Below, piece by piece: positions 11,570 to 23,420 of a stretch of 64,000 nt of DNA (the stretch's first letter is position 1; each line of letters begins with the position of its first letter). The stretch lies in assembly GCF_019649055.1 (NCBI RefSeq), contig NW_026570255.1, forward strand, positions 496,001 through 560,000, written 5' to 3'. Source of the DNA: Paramacrobiotus metropolitanus (lineage: Eukaryota; Tardigrada; Eutardigrada; Parachela; Macrobiotidae). The notes under the pieces were generated by a model. It saw only the letters and a list, made by a program, of their open reading frames with translations, was not told the origin of the DNA and did no database searches. Position numbers and translations under genes: made by a program.

Positions 11570-11941
11570 TCACGGGACAAGCTTGTACATCATATTATTA
11601 CGAACGATATAAACCGTAAAGTGTTGCCACACATTGAGCTGATGACGCCGCACGAAATCTTTATAAATGAAGTGGGCCAACCGGTGCCATCTATCGTACT
11701 CCGTAAAACCCACTTGAAACCGGCACCAGCTGACTAAAAAAATTGCGTCGACGCAAGCTGAAAACTCCGAAATATCCAGAACCATCGAAATCATTTCCAA
11801 TAACGGGTACGTTTGTTTTGGAGTGGCTATCCCGAAAGCAGAATTATAATCGGCTTTCAGGAATGCAGACACAAGAATACGGCTAAAAATTGCATCGTAT
11901 CGCTCAGAAACGATGGCACCAGTACACTGCTTTTTAGCCAA
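11570..11941 (-). CDS. Hypothetical ORF, possible exon
   Basis: A 123-codon open frame without an ATG at its start, preceded by a usable acceptor (aaaaagcag|TG). Composition is protein-like (aromatic and basic residues, e.g. FVRRHQLNVWQHFTVY), with one weakly hydrophobic patch. I find no donor partner and no family. It does not align with the GR-like exons next to it. Confidence 0.25.
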   Translation of the reverse strand: MAKKQCTGAIVSERYDAIFSRILVSAFLKADYNSAFGIATPKQTYPLLEMISMVLDISEFSACVDAIFLVSWCRFQVGFTEYDRWHRLAHFIYKDFVRRHQLNVWQHFTVYIVRNNMMYKLVP

Positions 11942-12095
11942 TCGTGCATATTCGTGGACCGGAACGCTTATTCTCGGCTGCTTGGAAAGGTATATAAGCT
12001 TCGCAATCTCATGTGATTGGCATCATCCTTCAAAAATATTGTACATGTACAGTACTACAATTTGACGTAGAGTTTTCGCCATAACTAGTTTCGTC

Positions 12096-12573
12096 ATGAA
12101 TTCAACAACTATTACGATTTTGACCATTGGTCTCCTGGTTTCCTGCATGGTAAGCTTTAAAAGCTTCAGTAATCGATGTGACCGTTTTGTAGCGTGCTTG
12201 TTTTTTATTATACGTAGTGGTTGATGCCAGCTGACGCGAGAAGCCACCGGAAGCACCCTGACCATCGTGGCAAACATCCAGGTAGCGTACAACCATATAG
12301 CCACGCTCTTTCGCAGTTCCTGGTGGTATCTGCTTGAACAAGCACTCCTTTAAAAAAACTGGATGGGTTTAAATTCGAAGTACCACTTTATATTTTGCAG
12401 AAGCTCATGGCTACGACAACGGCTCCAGTGGAAAAGGCAATGGGAAGGCGGAGAGCGGCATGAGTGGTCCCAAAGATAAGGACGAAGTCAAGGAGTACAG
12501 CAATGTGAAGAATAAACAGCATACCGCGACCCGCGGCCGTGACGATCCCGATAGTCGGTATGGTGAAAGCTAA
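12096..12573 (+). CDS. Secreted Gly/Lys-rich hydrophilic peptide, three exons
   Basis: Exons are 12096-12149, 12218-12281 and 12401-12573. The donors are ATG|GTAAGC and CAG|GTAGCG; the acceptors are tttattatacgtag and tattttgcag; phases 0 and 1 agree. The 96-residue product has a signal peptide split by intron 1, with probable cleavage after PADA. The mature part is entirely hydrophilic: His/Arg/Lys at first (RSHRKHPDHRGKH), then Gly/Ser/Asn/Lys (GYDNGSSGKGNGKAE), and a charged end. No cysteines and no hydrophobic core suggest an intrinsically disordered secreted peptide. An AATAAA lies at 12793. Function unknown. Confidence 0.65.
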
Positions 12574-13315
12574 ATCCTCCCGTCAAATCACCATGCATGC
12601 TTGCAACTACTACTCTACAAATCCGCTATACTTCTATGGTTAAATCAAACCGGGTACTTGTGTCTTGGAGTTGGATCAGAAGTAACTGCTAGTTTGCGTC
12701 GTTTCGCCATTTTTATCGGTCTCCGTTGAACTGTCTAACGTTTAAGAAGATTTTTGCAGTCACTGATGTAAATATCCTGGCCGTAGCTCTTAATAAAAGC
12801 CTGTCTAGAAATAATCAGTTAAATTAGACTTGAATCTGTTTACGTATTAGTATCCACATTCGTCTGTCCGCTTCCACCTCTCATATACTCGTACATTTTC
12901 CGGCTTCTTTTCGGTCGTGCAACTGCGTAAATTCGACAATAATATGCACCTAAGTGTGAGTCCAGTTGGCAAGTATAAATTGCATATTGCGCACATACAA
13001 AGCGCCAAATAAGCTTTACTTATTCCCAGTTTGATTATTAACACTTTGTATAACCATCAGATTGCGTATTGGCGTCAAGAAAAGTTTCTGTGATGCCGGG
13101 TTAGGTAAAATTTATTGTGCTTTGGAAGGAACATCATAATATTGTTGTGCGTGGCATATTCGTATGTACACGCCTGTGCGGTGCCATGTAGAATGCTGGA
13201 TTACTTAAGCGTTTCCCGAATGTGCAACACTGCAGTATTGTGAGAATTTAAAAGCTGTATACACAGTAGACAGAATTGTGAGAATTTAAAAATGTAAAGT
13301 TGATTTTCATATAAA
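12574..13315. other. Intergenic, nothing recognised beyond a poly(A) signal
   Basis: AATAAA at 12793-12798 probably serves the secreted-peptide gene upstream. The remainder shows no gene or repeat that I can support. Confidence 0.5.
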
Positions 13316-15039
13316 CTAATTCGTGACTACCGAGCTGTTAGACTGGGTTGCTGTCCGATTGCCGAAGAACCCGGGACAGTCACCGCCGCCCGTGTATCCT
13401 TCGCGGCGATCCCAGAAGAAGAAAGCTGTCATCACTACCAATCCAGCAATCTGCAACGGCCGCCATTATCTAAGAGCTTATGAAAGGTATCACGCAGCAA
13501 TGATGTAACAATTATTGGCGTCGGACCGCTTCGATGATTCGGGGTGATCAAAACTTCAAGGGTAAAATCGTTCTTTGCCACAATCGGAACTCGGTGCGCT
13601 CAGTTTAGTTTATGGTTATACAGATTTGCACGTACCGTGAAGATGACGGCGCGTCGTACTGTCACCATTCGGAAGGCGTAAAACTCGCCCTGACAGTGAC
13701 TCTTTGCAGCCGCAACCACCCTTCGCATGGCCGCAACCCGGCCCTTGCGCGACATTACGCTACAGCCAGTTGTCGGGTATGGTGCCTGTCAAAGTTCCCA
13801 GATGAAACTGATAAACGGAGATGTACCAGCGCGGTAGCATACAGCATATGCTCAAGCATAGTTCTTTGTCATATACATTTACTGTATCTTTTTACTTAAA
13901 AAGCCAACGTAACGCCATCTCAGATGGCGTTTCGCCCGCACTTTTTAAGTATGATGATTGCATTACCCTCTCCGTAATCGCGCACCCATTATCGCTTGGC
14001 TGGGATGGTATGTAGACGTCCTCCTGGTGCATGCGGATGCAGTCGGCCAACAATCGACGGGATATCTTCACAATGTTGTCGTTCTGCCAAACAAACAAGC
14101 CAAGTGATTAAAGAGACAGTTACGGGGATTTTGGCTCCATTCGCCGTTAGAAAAGGTCACTCTCGTAACAGCACATACCGTTTTAGTCGCTCTGTCGACC
14201 AGAACGATCGCAACCAGCACCATGTACACGTGCAGCAGATTATGAGCGCCAAATGTCGCGGCGAAGCAGGAATCTTTAAAGCTATCCATATCCAGCATCA
14301 TGACCGCCACCGTGGAGATCAGCGAATACACGGTCGATAGGCAGATCAACAGTACCGGCAAGCCGACACACGTCTCCATTTTTCTGTGGACAGTTCCCAG
14401 TTTCTCCAAATCCATTTCATAGCGGAGGACCAGCGGTAACAGTTCCGTGACGGTCATTAGTGACAGGCGCTTTGAAAGACCCTCCAATCCTTCTAATAAG
14501 CTCTTCAGGGCTCCGATAAAATTGCAAAAAACGATCGTCATGCAGGCGAAAGTGCCGGTGATGATTATGCCGTTAACGCCTTGCATCACCACCACCCACA
14601 CATCCAGCAGCACGCTCGGTACATCGAAGAATGCATAGCGCATCACGGACCAGTCAGAGAAACTGGCCACGATGGACTGGATGCACAGTCCGCAATACGC
14701 TATAAGCAGGACGCCGGGTGGGAGCAGTGTCGTGGCCAGCGTCCGCCCGAGGTGCCGGCGAGGAAACCCGCTTCGTAGTGTTCGGTAGATGGTCCACTGC
14801 TGACGACGGAACAATACCCACACGGCTACAATGAGGAACGCGATGCTGGAGGTTATTTGCGAGAAGGTGGTGATCATGAAAAACAGGACCGGGTTATATT
14901 TGTAGCGGGCACACTGCAGATAATAGTCGGCTGAATCATTGAGGAAAAAGTCCAGCCAGTCGATACCGGTAATCAGCGCGTGTGCACTGAGCAGTAGGAC
15001 ACGAAGTATTACACAGAAGGTGGAAGCAACGGAGGCCAT
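13316..15039 (-). CDS. GR-like 7TM receptor, tandem copy 2, four exons
   Basis: Exons are 14179-15039, 13967-14083, 13636-13785 and 13316-13450, all phase 0, with donors GTATGT, GTAATG, GTACGT and pyrimidine-rich cag acceptors. The product is 420 residues. Seven hydrophobic segments are visible: six in exon 1 (about residues 8-30, 48-76, 104-128, 145-175, 224-248 and 265-284) and the seventh formed across the exon 3/4 junction (AVIFT|IAGLVVMTAFFFW). The late phase-0 introns and the arrangement in which helix 7 sits on its own short exon recall insect-type gustatory receptors, which have an intracellular N-terminus. A longer loop rich in Asp/His/Pro lies in exon 2. The C-tail is Gly/Cys-rich with an NRT site. 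Likely a chemosensory cation channel or receptor; the ligand cannot be guessed. Confidence 0.8.
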
Positions 15040-15239
15040 GATTTGTCTTGCGGATCGGTCAAAGTAGGCTTAAATAAACGAGCACTGCTACGGTTTGGTA
15101 ATAGTAAAATTCCGACGCATTAGTCAGTAAATGCAGGTCGCCCTCGACAGATTCGTCTTAAAATCCAACTCTTCTCTTTATCTGTGTTTAGACACATTGA
15201 CATGAGAAACTAACTGAACGAGGGCAGAAATAATAAGAC

Positions 15240-15480
15240 TACGTTTTTAGCGCACATTTCCCGGCTGATAGTTTTTCTGTTGGCAGATAGATTGCATGTA
15301 CCCAGGCATAATTTCCGGTTGTCTGCATTCCTCAGAAATGCAGAATGTAAATACATGGTTTAATGGCATAAGAGCCACTCTCTTCTTATATGAGTTTCTG
15401 CGAGTCTTTATGATTTTCCTAGAGCCATTTTTCAATCGGCTTTTTATGCAGCGCGAGGTACGCCGGAAGTAAACCGAGTT
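15240..15480. repeat. Upstream flank duplicated with the GR-like genes (copy near gene 2)
   Basis: This stretch, containing aggcataatttccggttg, aligns with 18430-18660, so the duplication unit of the receptors includes more than 400 bp of 5' sequence. The rest of 15040-16187 holds no gene that I can support. Confidence 0.7.
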
Positions 15481-16187
15481 ATCAAATGATTAAAGAGCTA
15501 GCACAGAGAGATACCGGTAACTTAATACTGTGATTCTACAGCAGGAGAATATGTGATTAGGCTGCTCAAATTACAATATTTGAAGAGCGGATTCGCTGTA
15601 CAAACGCGTTTTATTTCTACGCAAAATACGCCTTATCAGTTTACCAAATCTTTAGAAAGCGTTTCCTGATTATAAGCTGTACTGGCCTTCGTCAGAGGAC
15701 GCTGATTGTTTTTTCAAGTGAATAACCTCAAACGTTCGAACGCTAACAGCAACTTCATTCAGAAGCATACTAAAAGCCGCACTATGTAATTAATTTACGG
15801 TTTTCACCGATCTCCTTTAAATTTGATGTGTCAACGCATATAACTATGAAGATCGTGCAGTTCCAGACTTTCCGCCGGACATTTAGGACGTCCGGACGTT
15901 TCGGAAAGTTGCACATGGTAACGGGTGAGTCCGCACCAATAAGTGCTTCGTGCAACATCCTGTTCAGTTGTAGTTAACTTTTATTGGTTCTAAACGTGGT
16001 CCTATGCCTAGCACTTTGTACAGCACTTTACATTTCGGTAAACCGCTCACTAGCATGAATCTCTTCCATAAAGATTGTCGTGGAATCCAATAATCATGCT
16101 TCTGTACAACAGAAGGCTGTAAGTTTTAGAGAACTTAGCACTAGACAGTAGTGCTGTATGCCATGCAAAGGTAAGCTCCAACATTAA

Positions 16188-18022
16188 CTATAAATGCTTG
16201 ACTTCCGTATTGTTTGACGGCGTCCCTGTCCGATTGCCGAAGAGCCCGGGACAGTCGCCGGCGCCCGAGTAGCCTTCGCGGCGATCCCAGAAGAAGAAGG
16301 CGGCCATCATCACCAAACCAGCAATCTGTAACGCCCCATTATCAGAGCATACGGTTATGCAGTTCGCCATACATTGACAAAGAACCAATTATTTTTGTTT
16401 AAATGTTTCGATTATTCGGCCAGCAGACCAAAACTTCATTGGTAAAATCCCTCTCCGCCGCATTACTATAAAATCTGTGCGCTCAGCCTATATTGTTACA
16501 CAGATTCGAGCATACCGTAAAGATGACGCCGCGTCGTACTGTCACCATACGGAAAGCGTAAAATTCGCTGTGACAATGACCTTTTGCAGCGGCCACCACC
16601 CTGCGCATTACCGAGACCCGGCCTTTGCGCGACGTCACGCTGCAGTCCGTTGTCGGGTAGGGCGCCTGCCAAAACTCACAAATTAAAATGACAAACAGAG
16701 AGGTACCAGCGCGGTGGAATACATTACACGTCCAGCATAATTTTTGTTAAGTAAAGTGCGGTGAAAATTATTCCGCTCTACTCTGTAAATGATCACACCC
16801 GTTTACGTTCTTAGTACAGTATGATGATTGCGTTACCTTTTCCGTTATCTGCCCTTTCCACCCATTACTGCTTGGCGGAGATGGTATGTGGACGTCTTCC
16901 TGGTGCAGTCGGATGCAGTCGGCCAATAGTTCACGTGATGTCTTCACAATGTCGTCGTTCTGCGTTAGCATAACAAGGAACTCGATTAATTTAGCAGTTA
17001 TCACATCGAATCAAATTGCCAGTTCTTCATTTACTCTCAGTTTCATATTTATGTTTATTTATTTTAAGCTGCTAAATTTTTTATTCTATGCCGGTATTTA
17101 AGAAACAGTCTATCTCGTTCCATCAAACACCAACCTTTTTAGTCGCGGTGTCGACCAGTACAATCAAGACCAGGAGCATGTAAACGTGAAGCACATTGTG
17201 AGTGCCATACACAGCGTAAAAGTCGGGATCTTTAGAGGTATCCAGCATTATAATCGCCACCGTGGAAACCAACGAATACACGGTCGATAAGCAGGTCAAC
17301 AGCAGCGGCAAGCCGATACAAGTCTCCATTTTTCTGTGGATCGCTCCCAGTATTTCCAAATCCGCTTCATATCGGCGTACGAACGGTAGCAGTTCCGTGA
17401 CGGACATTAGTGACAGGCGCTGCGAAAGACTGTTCAGACTGTCTAATAAGTTCTTCCCGGCCTCGATAAAATTGCAAAAAATAACCGTAATGCAGGCGAA
17501 ACTTGCGTAGAAGATCGTGCTGTTAACGCCCTGTATTAAAACCATCCATACGTCCAGCAACACCGTTGGTATGTTGAAGAATGCATATCGGACCGCGGAC
17601 CAGTTAGAGAGATCGTCCACAAGGGACTTGAAGCCCAACCCGCAGAACGCTGTCAGCACGACGCCAGCTGGGCACAGGATCGCGGCCAGCGCCCGCCCCA
17701 GGTGGCGGCCAGCAATCGCCGAATGGAAATCGGTGGGGTCGCTACAAAACTCGCTGCGTAGTGTCCGGTAGATGGTCCACTGCTGACGACGGAAAACTAA
17801 CCAGACGGTCAGAACGAGAAAGGCGATACTGGAGGTGATTTGCGAGAAGGTGCTGGAAATAATAAATAAAACAGGGTTGTATTTGTAGCGGGCGCATTCA
17901 CGGGAGTAGTCTGCTGAATCATTGAGGAAAAAATCCAGCCAGTCGACACCGGTAATCAGCGCGTGTCCACTGAGCAAAAGCACACGCAATATTGAACGCC
18001 ATGTGGAAACATATGAGGTCAT
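16188..18022 (-). CDS. GR-like 7TM receptor, tandem copy 1, four exons
   Basis: Exons are 17135-18022, 16837-16959, 16516-16665 and 16188-16325, all phase 0. Donors are AAG|GTTGGT, AAG|GTAACG and ACG|GTATGC. The product is 432 residues. It is a close paralogue of the receptor at 13316-15039: the same start motif (ALITGxDWLDFFLNDSAD), the same WTIYRTLRS loop, and nearly identical exon 3 (APYPTTxCSV, GRVxxMRRVVAAAK) and exon 4 (IAGLVMMAAFFFWDRREGY). It carries a nine-residue insertion after FRTLRSEF-type sequence in the second intracellular loop. All seven hydrophobic segments are retained and there is no lesion, so it is presumably functional. The intron between exons 1 and 2 (16960-17134) is AT-rich. 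Confidence 0.8.
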
Positions 18023-18273
18023 GGTTTGTTGGGAAGCGCAAATAGCCGTGCGTGCAGCGTGCAGATTAGTTAAAGGAAGGATTGGGAAAGCCAGCTGGCA
18101 ACAGGAAATTGCACTGTTCCTGACTGTCTAAGCATTGGCATTGTCAAATCAATTCAGGCCGCCTCGACAGATTCGAATAATGTCGGTGGAGATCGTTAAA
18201 GTTTGGGACAGCGCAAAATGTTCGCTGCAGAAAAATGTCAAGCTACATTAATTCGTTTTCCCCGGAAAGTACT

Positions 18274-18350
18274 TGAACAGATTGAACAGATTAAACAGAT
18301 TAAACAGATAACAGATAACAGATAGACAGATTGAACAGTTAAACAGATTG
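18274..18350. repeat. Microsatellite based on acagatt(g/a)a
   Basis: About eight imperfect units of a 10-bp acagattgaa/acagattaaa motif with interposed acagata units. Confidence 0.85.
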
Positions 18351-18429
18351 AAATGGAATAAATGTTGTGCGCAAAATGGATTGATGGGGCTATATTTTAC
18401 AGAGCAGATTTTCTGGGTGCTGTTTTTTC

Positions 18430-18660
18430 TGTCGGAAGATAAAGTTGCTTATAGGCAGGCATAATTTCCGGTTGCCCGGCATCCTAAGAATTTCAGAATG
18501 TCAGTACAACACTTTTCGTGGCATAATGAGCCACGCACTCTGTATTTACGATTCTGTGAGCATTTGTGTTCACTGAGTAGCGTTTGAGCCGTTTTTTATG
18601 CTTCCCGAAACTGTTTAACTTCCGAGACACACCGGAAATCAAACAGAGGTGTCGAATGAA
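18430..18660. repeat. Upstream flank duplicated with the GR-like genes (copy near gene 1)
   Basis: Homologous to 15240-15480 upstream of the neighbouring receptor, with roughly two thirds of positions matching by eye. It may include shared promoter sequence. No gene in 18023-18906. Confidence 0.7.
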
Positions 18661-18906
18661 TACTGTGGTGGTGCTGCCAGGTACCGGTAAGTTGTTAACG
18701 TGCTTGCACAACAGGGAATGTTTTATTCAGTTGCTCAGGTTACAGTATTTGAAAATTGGACGCACGTTCTGTGTACCACAGGCACAGCCTTTCAGGTGCT
18801 CAACGCATGATACACTTTATCGAGCCTTATAAAGCGTTTCCTGCATACAGGCTGCAGTTGCCGTATCAGAGATATTACCGCAACAACGATTCGCTGTTTT
18901 CCAACC

Positions 18907-19571
18907 TTAAGGGAAGTGGTCCGGTACATGGTACCAAATTCGTGTACATGCACGAAATCTTTCCCTTTCGCGCACTCCCAAACCCTTTTTTCTTTTGTTT
19001 TATGACATCCTGTAGCCAGATGATTTGTATGCACAGGCGAGAAAACCGTTTGTGCGCGCAACATCCGGTTCGGGAGTTATGGCACTTAGAAAATTCCAAA
19101 AAGTTTAAATGCATTCAGGTGTCCCAAAAGTCTCATTATGGACCGATCTCCTTCAAATTTTGCACGTAAATGCACATGGCCATGAAGATCGTTTTTATAC
19201 CGATCCGGTTTTCCATGATTTTTTTCCAGTTTTAAAATGAATTTTAAAATTTGAAAAACATGCTAGAACAGTGGATCGGTGTAAAAACGATCTTCATGGC
19301 CATTTGCATTTACATGCAAAATTTGATAGAATTTGGTTCGTAATGAGACTTTTGGTACACCTGAATGCATTTAAACTTTTTGGAATTTTCTAAGAGTCAT
19401 AACTACCGAACCGGATGTGGCGCGCACAAGCGGTTTTCACGCCTGTGTGTACAAATCATCTGGCTACAGAATGTCATAAAACAAGAGAGAGAAGGGTTGG
19501 GAGTGCGCGAAAGTGAAATATTTCCTGCATGTACACAATTTTGGTACCATGTCCCGGGCCACTTCCCTTAA
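18907..19571. mobile_element. TTAA-flanked palindromic (fold-back) element, 665 bp
   Basis: The element opens with TTAAGGGAAGTGG and closes with CCACTTCCCTTAA. The two arms (about 18907-19220 and 19245-19571) are inverted copies of one roughly 315-bp sequence around a short A/T-rich loop. TTAA at both ends is the target duplication typical of piggyBac-type transposons, which suggests a non-autonomous derivative, but no transposase is present and the family assignment is inference. Frames open on both strands are shared with the other copies and do not represent a gene. Confidence 0.82.
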
Positions 19572-20400
19572 AACCAACCGTTTTCATTAGAAGCAACTGA
19601 GATACAAAAGTCTTGGACATAAACGGGAACTTTCGCTTCTAATTTTGAGAAGCGAAGGAAATGTTAATTTTAATTATACACGTTAACTAACATCGTTGAT
19701 AATACTAATTCAAACAATTAACTTCAAGAAACCGTCATTTCAGATTTCGAGCAAAAGCCTGTACAGGAGAGCGGTAGTCAATTGCAAGTCAGTAACCACT
19801 CAGTTTTGAACGGCAGATTAACTTCTTCTTTAGAAAAACATCACATTCCCGTTGGAAAGTTACTTTTCGGTGTGAGGCAGGAAACGGCAGCGCACGTTTT
19901 ATTCACTGTTGGTGTAATTAGTTGGAAAAATATCACTGGAAACATGTTAGCAAACAACACTTCACTGCATATTCAGTCGCCGGGTAATACATGCGCCAGG
20001 TGCCGTTAGTGAATAACCATGTCAAGTACGAGTGCCGCACTCCACTCGTATTCACACACCGGCGTAACACGATCCCGGCACAGACCTTGCCGGTGTACTC
20101 TCATTATCAACAGCCGACAAAATAACCAGCCAACATTGCGTCCGTATACACACACGCCACGGATTAATTTATTGCCGATTATTATTGCTCCCTGAACGCG
20201 TGTATACCGTACACGTTATTCTCGGCCGATCAGCCTTAAATCATCCACGTGAGCGATTACCGTACCGCGACAGGATTTCCGGTCGCGCGCGGCGGTGTTG
20301 TCAAGCGGAGATTACAATCATGCAGCTGCTCGGTAAGCAGTAAAAACCGCCCATTAAACGCCCCAATCGACCGGTTTGCGGGGGCTTTTAATTTCACTTA
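19572..20400. other. Upstream region of the chitin-binding gene
   Basis: No supported gene. A tiny upstream ATG at 20321 (ATGCAGCTGCTCG followed by gtaagc) precedes the real start and could be a leader ORF or an untranslated first exon. Confidence 0.4.
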
Positions 20401-22311
20401 ATGATCGCCGCTTTACACCTTTTCATGCCGGTTGCAGGATTCTTCATTTTACTTGTGGATTTATTCAGTTTATTTCTTCATGGAGCGTCGGCGTTTCGAC
20501 CGGCGTTTGGACCAGTGCATACTTCACGACAGGTACGGCGTTTTTATTTTACCATCAAGAAATTCCACTATTTTTTTTATTTCACTCAAATAATAATCTA
20601 ATCACTATGAATTTCTGTAATCATATTTTAATATTTTAAATAATTTAATAAATTACTCTGTATGAATCCGATAAAAATGATTTTAAAAGTGAATGCGTTT
20701 TAATGTAGCGAGTAACGTGATATGTCGTGTTACCTGTAAAGTCGCTAAAGTGCTCAACACAATCCTTGTCTCTGTAAATGGTCAAGGATTGCCGCCGAAC
20801 CGTATCGGTTTTCTGTTTTTGAATGCATAGTAATTTCCGCTTTAATTAAGTACTTACGATTTTCTTATATTATTATTGCCGGAATCAATGTGAACTTGTT
20901 TATGCATTTTTGTCGTTCATAATTCGTGGTTGTCTTTAACGAAAATCAGGATGTGTAAATTGTGTGCAAGAAAAATTTGTTAAATTTTGAGCACAGAAAA
21001 AGCCCGCCGTAAGCTTAAAATTTCTGTTCTTTATTTTTTTCTTCGTAATTTAATCGACTACAATCTTCCATATTATTATTAGCGGCAAGATTTGTGGCTG
21101 CTGAATAACAGTTTGGTACGCAAATTAATTTTTACGATTCGTATTTATTCATTAATTAAATAATCTTTTATTTATTTACTTCTGTTTTTATTTATTTATA
21201 TGTAAATTTTTATCTTGTTTTTATTTAGTTTCTCTTTTGTAAGTGTGACTGTAATAACAAAACAGGTCTCTCATTATATTTCTCTTTATAGAAGCGTCTT
21301 TCCGTGTTGAGTATCGTGTACCGCAAAGCTAACCACACCACCGAAACCCCCAACCATCTCCCCCACTCTCCCAGCAGCATCGACCGTCCCTCCACCATGT
21401 CCCCCACCACCGCCACCCCGCCGCCGCCCTCGTCTCGGCTGACCATCGCCCCCTCCGAACTGACCTCCACCATCGCGAAATTACGCACCACGCGCGCCCC
21501 CTTTTCCTCGCGCGCCCCACCGGCGGCCCCCATCGAGCCCCACCTGGCCTTCAGCCCCGGCGACCACGCCCGATTGTACCCACTAACACCCAAGCTGATC
21601 GAAGGGGGTGCCGCCATCCCGGCGGCCTTCCTGCCCTACTTCCCCAACACCGACAAGGTCACGCTGACGTTCCTCCCGGGGAACCCCAAGGACGCTGGGA
21701 TTGGGGTTGCGTCCCCAGGCACCAAGGACCCCGTCCCGCGAACACCCTTCGGAAGTCCGGAGGCCCCGCGGGAGGTGGCGCCACCGGCAAACGGTTTCCC
21801 GCGACCGCCGCCAGAGACACCAGGAACTTCAAAGGACCGCGGCGCCCGTCCGTCCTTCGACCGGGAGGTAGCGCCGCCGGCCGACAGCTTCCCGCGGACC
21901 CCGGAGATCCCGCCGACCTCCACGGCCCCCAGTCTCCAGGCCCGGCTCCACGTCAACACCGAGCGGAAGCATAAAGTAGTCGTGACGACCACCACCACTA
22001 TGGCGCCGGCGGAGTGGTCCCCGCTGGGTCCGGCGCTCAACCAGGTCGTCACCGGGATCCCGGCCAACCACAGCTGCAACGGACGCATCGGGTACTTTGC
22101 GGATCCGGGTGCGGCCTGCGACCTGTTTTTATACTGCGACCAGTTCGGGCGCTCCTTCCGCTTCCTGTGTCCGCAGGGGACGCAGTTCAATTCGCGGCTG
22201 TGTCTGTGCGATATGCACAGCCGCTGCGGGAGTCGCACTGGCACCGTCAACAATTTCGCCCAGATGCACAGTGCGCCGTCTATGAGCGATCCGTGTCCGC
22301 CGCTGACGTGA
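20401..22311 (+). CDS. Secreted chitin-binding (peritrophin/CBM14-type) protein, two exons
   Basis: Exons are 20401-20532 and 21292-22311, phase 0, donor CAG|GTACGG, acceptor tctctttatag. The product is 383 residues. Exon 1 encodes a signal peptide (hydrophobic VAGFFILLVDLFSLFL, likely cleavage after ASA). Residues about 45-290 are a Pro/Thr/Ser-rich, low-complexity linker with VVVTTTTTM near its end, as in mucin-like cuticle proteins. A single type-2 chitin-binding domain occupies about 303-355, with the cysteine spacing C-x(14)-C-x(5)-C-x(9)-C-x(10)-C and the aromatic signature FLYCDQFGR. Such proteins bind chitin in cuticle or peritrophic matrix. The domain is C-terminal and solitary. Exon 2 is GC-rich compared with its AT-rich surroundings. 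Confidence 0.85.
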
Positions 22312-22787
22312 AGCATGTAGTACGTTTATAATGTTCTTAGTTTGAAATCGGGGGTTTGTTGTTGTTGGTTTCGTGGATGTTTTTCCGTTGAATACATAAC
22401 AGGCGTGTTGCACCACCGAGCGAATTAGTAGTACTTTTTTTGTTCGTGTAACATTACTGAGTACCAACCAGGACAGAAGGTCACGTGACAATTAAACTTA
22501 AACATTAAAAAACTTTTTTCAAATTTAAATCAGACTTGAAACAGATGTTCTAGAAAAACATTGAAAGTATGAAAACAGTTTTAAAACAGTAGCATCCTGT
22601 TGAAAGACGACTTCTGTAGTATACTGCTTCGTCTTTGTCCACATTTGCAGCCGCTCGCCTCTTTTTTGCACCTTAACCGTTTAACAGCATGGTACGACCT
22701 TTTTTTCCGGAAGCAACAGTTTTTAATTATTAGTCTAATCCATCACAAACCGCACGATATCGGAGTACAGAACCTATCGCCTTTGAA

Positions 22788-23026
22788 GCGCCCAGTATTG
22801 CAACTACAGTTGAATTGTACTTCCGGCGTCAACCGCCCAGTGCGGCAAATACAGTTGAATTCTACTTCCGGCGTCAACCGCCCAGTGTGGCAAATACAGT
22901 TGAATTTAACTTCCGGCGTCAACCGCCCAGTGTGGCACTTACTGTAGAATAAACTTCCGGTGTCAACCGCCCGTGTTGTCAATACAATCAAATTTTACTT
23001 CCGGCGTCAACCGACCAGTGTATTGA
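22788..23026 (-). repeat. Outpost of the 45-bp satellite in inverted orientation
   Basis: About five diverged units of the satellite that fills 27218-31779 lie here on the opposite strand (cttccggcgtcaaccgccc recurs every 45 bp). Divergence between units is much greater than inside the main array, so this cluster is older or no longer homogenised. Confidence 0.9.
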
Positions 23027-23393
23027 GTTGGCGGTTCGAGATTAAATACTTTTAATGATTAAAACTTATCTGTTAGTAAAAACTAATTATTTCTAATAAA
23101 ACTAATTATTAGTTCTCAAATGGGTCTAAGCAGTATTAACTTTAGCTTCCAGTAGCCGAAACGTTAAACTTTAAAGTTGGCCGGGACACAAGAAAAGTCG
23201 AAGTATTCCATAGAATTTGCTCAGAAATTATCTAAAATAGACATTTTTTTAAATCACGTACCGTAAGCAAAGTAATTTATATGTAGTTCAGTTCTTCCGT
23301 ATTATTAAAACAACCATATTAAAACAATAATTAACTTCATAGAAAGAATGAACTAAGCCGCTCCGCTATGTTTCGATATAGATAATAGAAGCA

Positions 23394-23420
23394 AGTACTA
23401 CTGTACTACTCAGTAGTACT
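23394..23420. repeat. Short perfect hairpin
   Basis: AGTACTACTG and CAGTAGTACT form a 10-bp stem around a 7-base loop. Its role is unknown. The rest of 22312-24320 holds no gene that I can support. Confidence 0.6.

Noticed and set aside
18756-19169. A 137-codon plus-strand protein similar to one at 5270-5536
   Set aside because: Both lie in arms of the TTAA fold-back family; similarity is at DNA level and extends over both strands.
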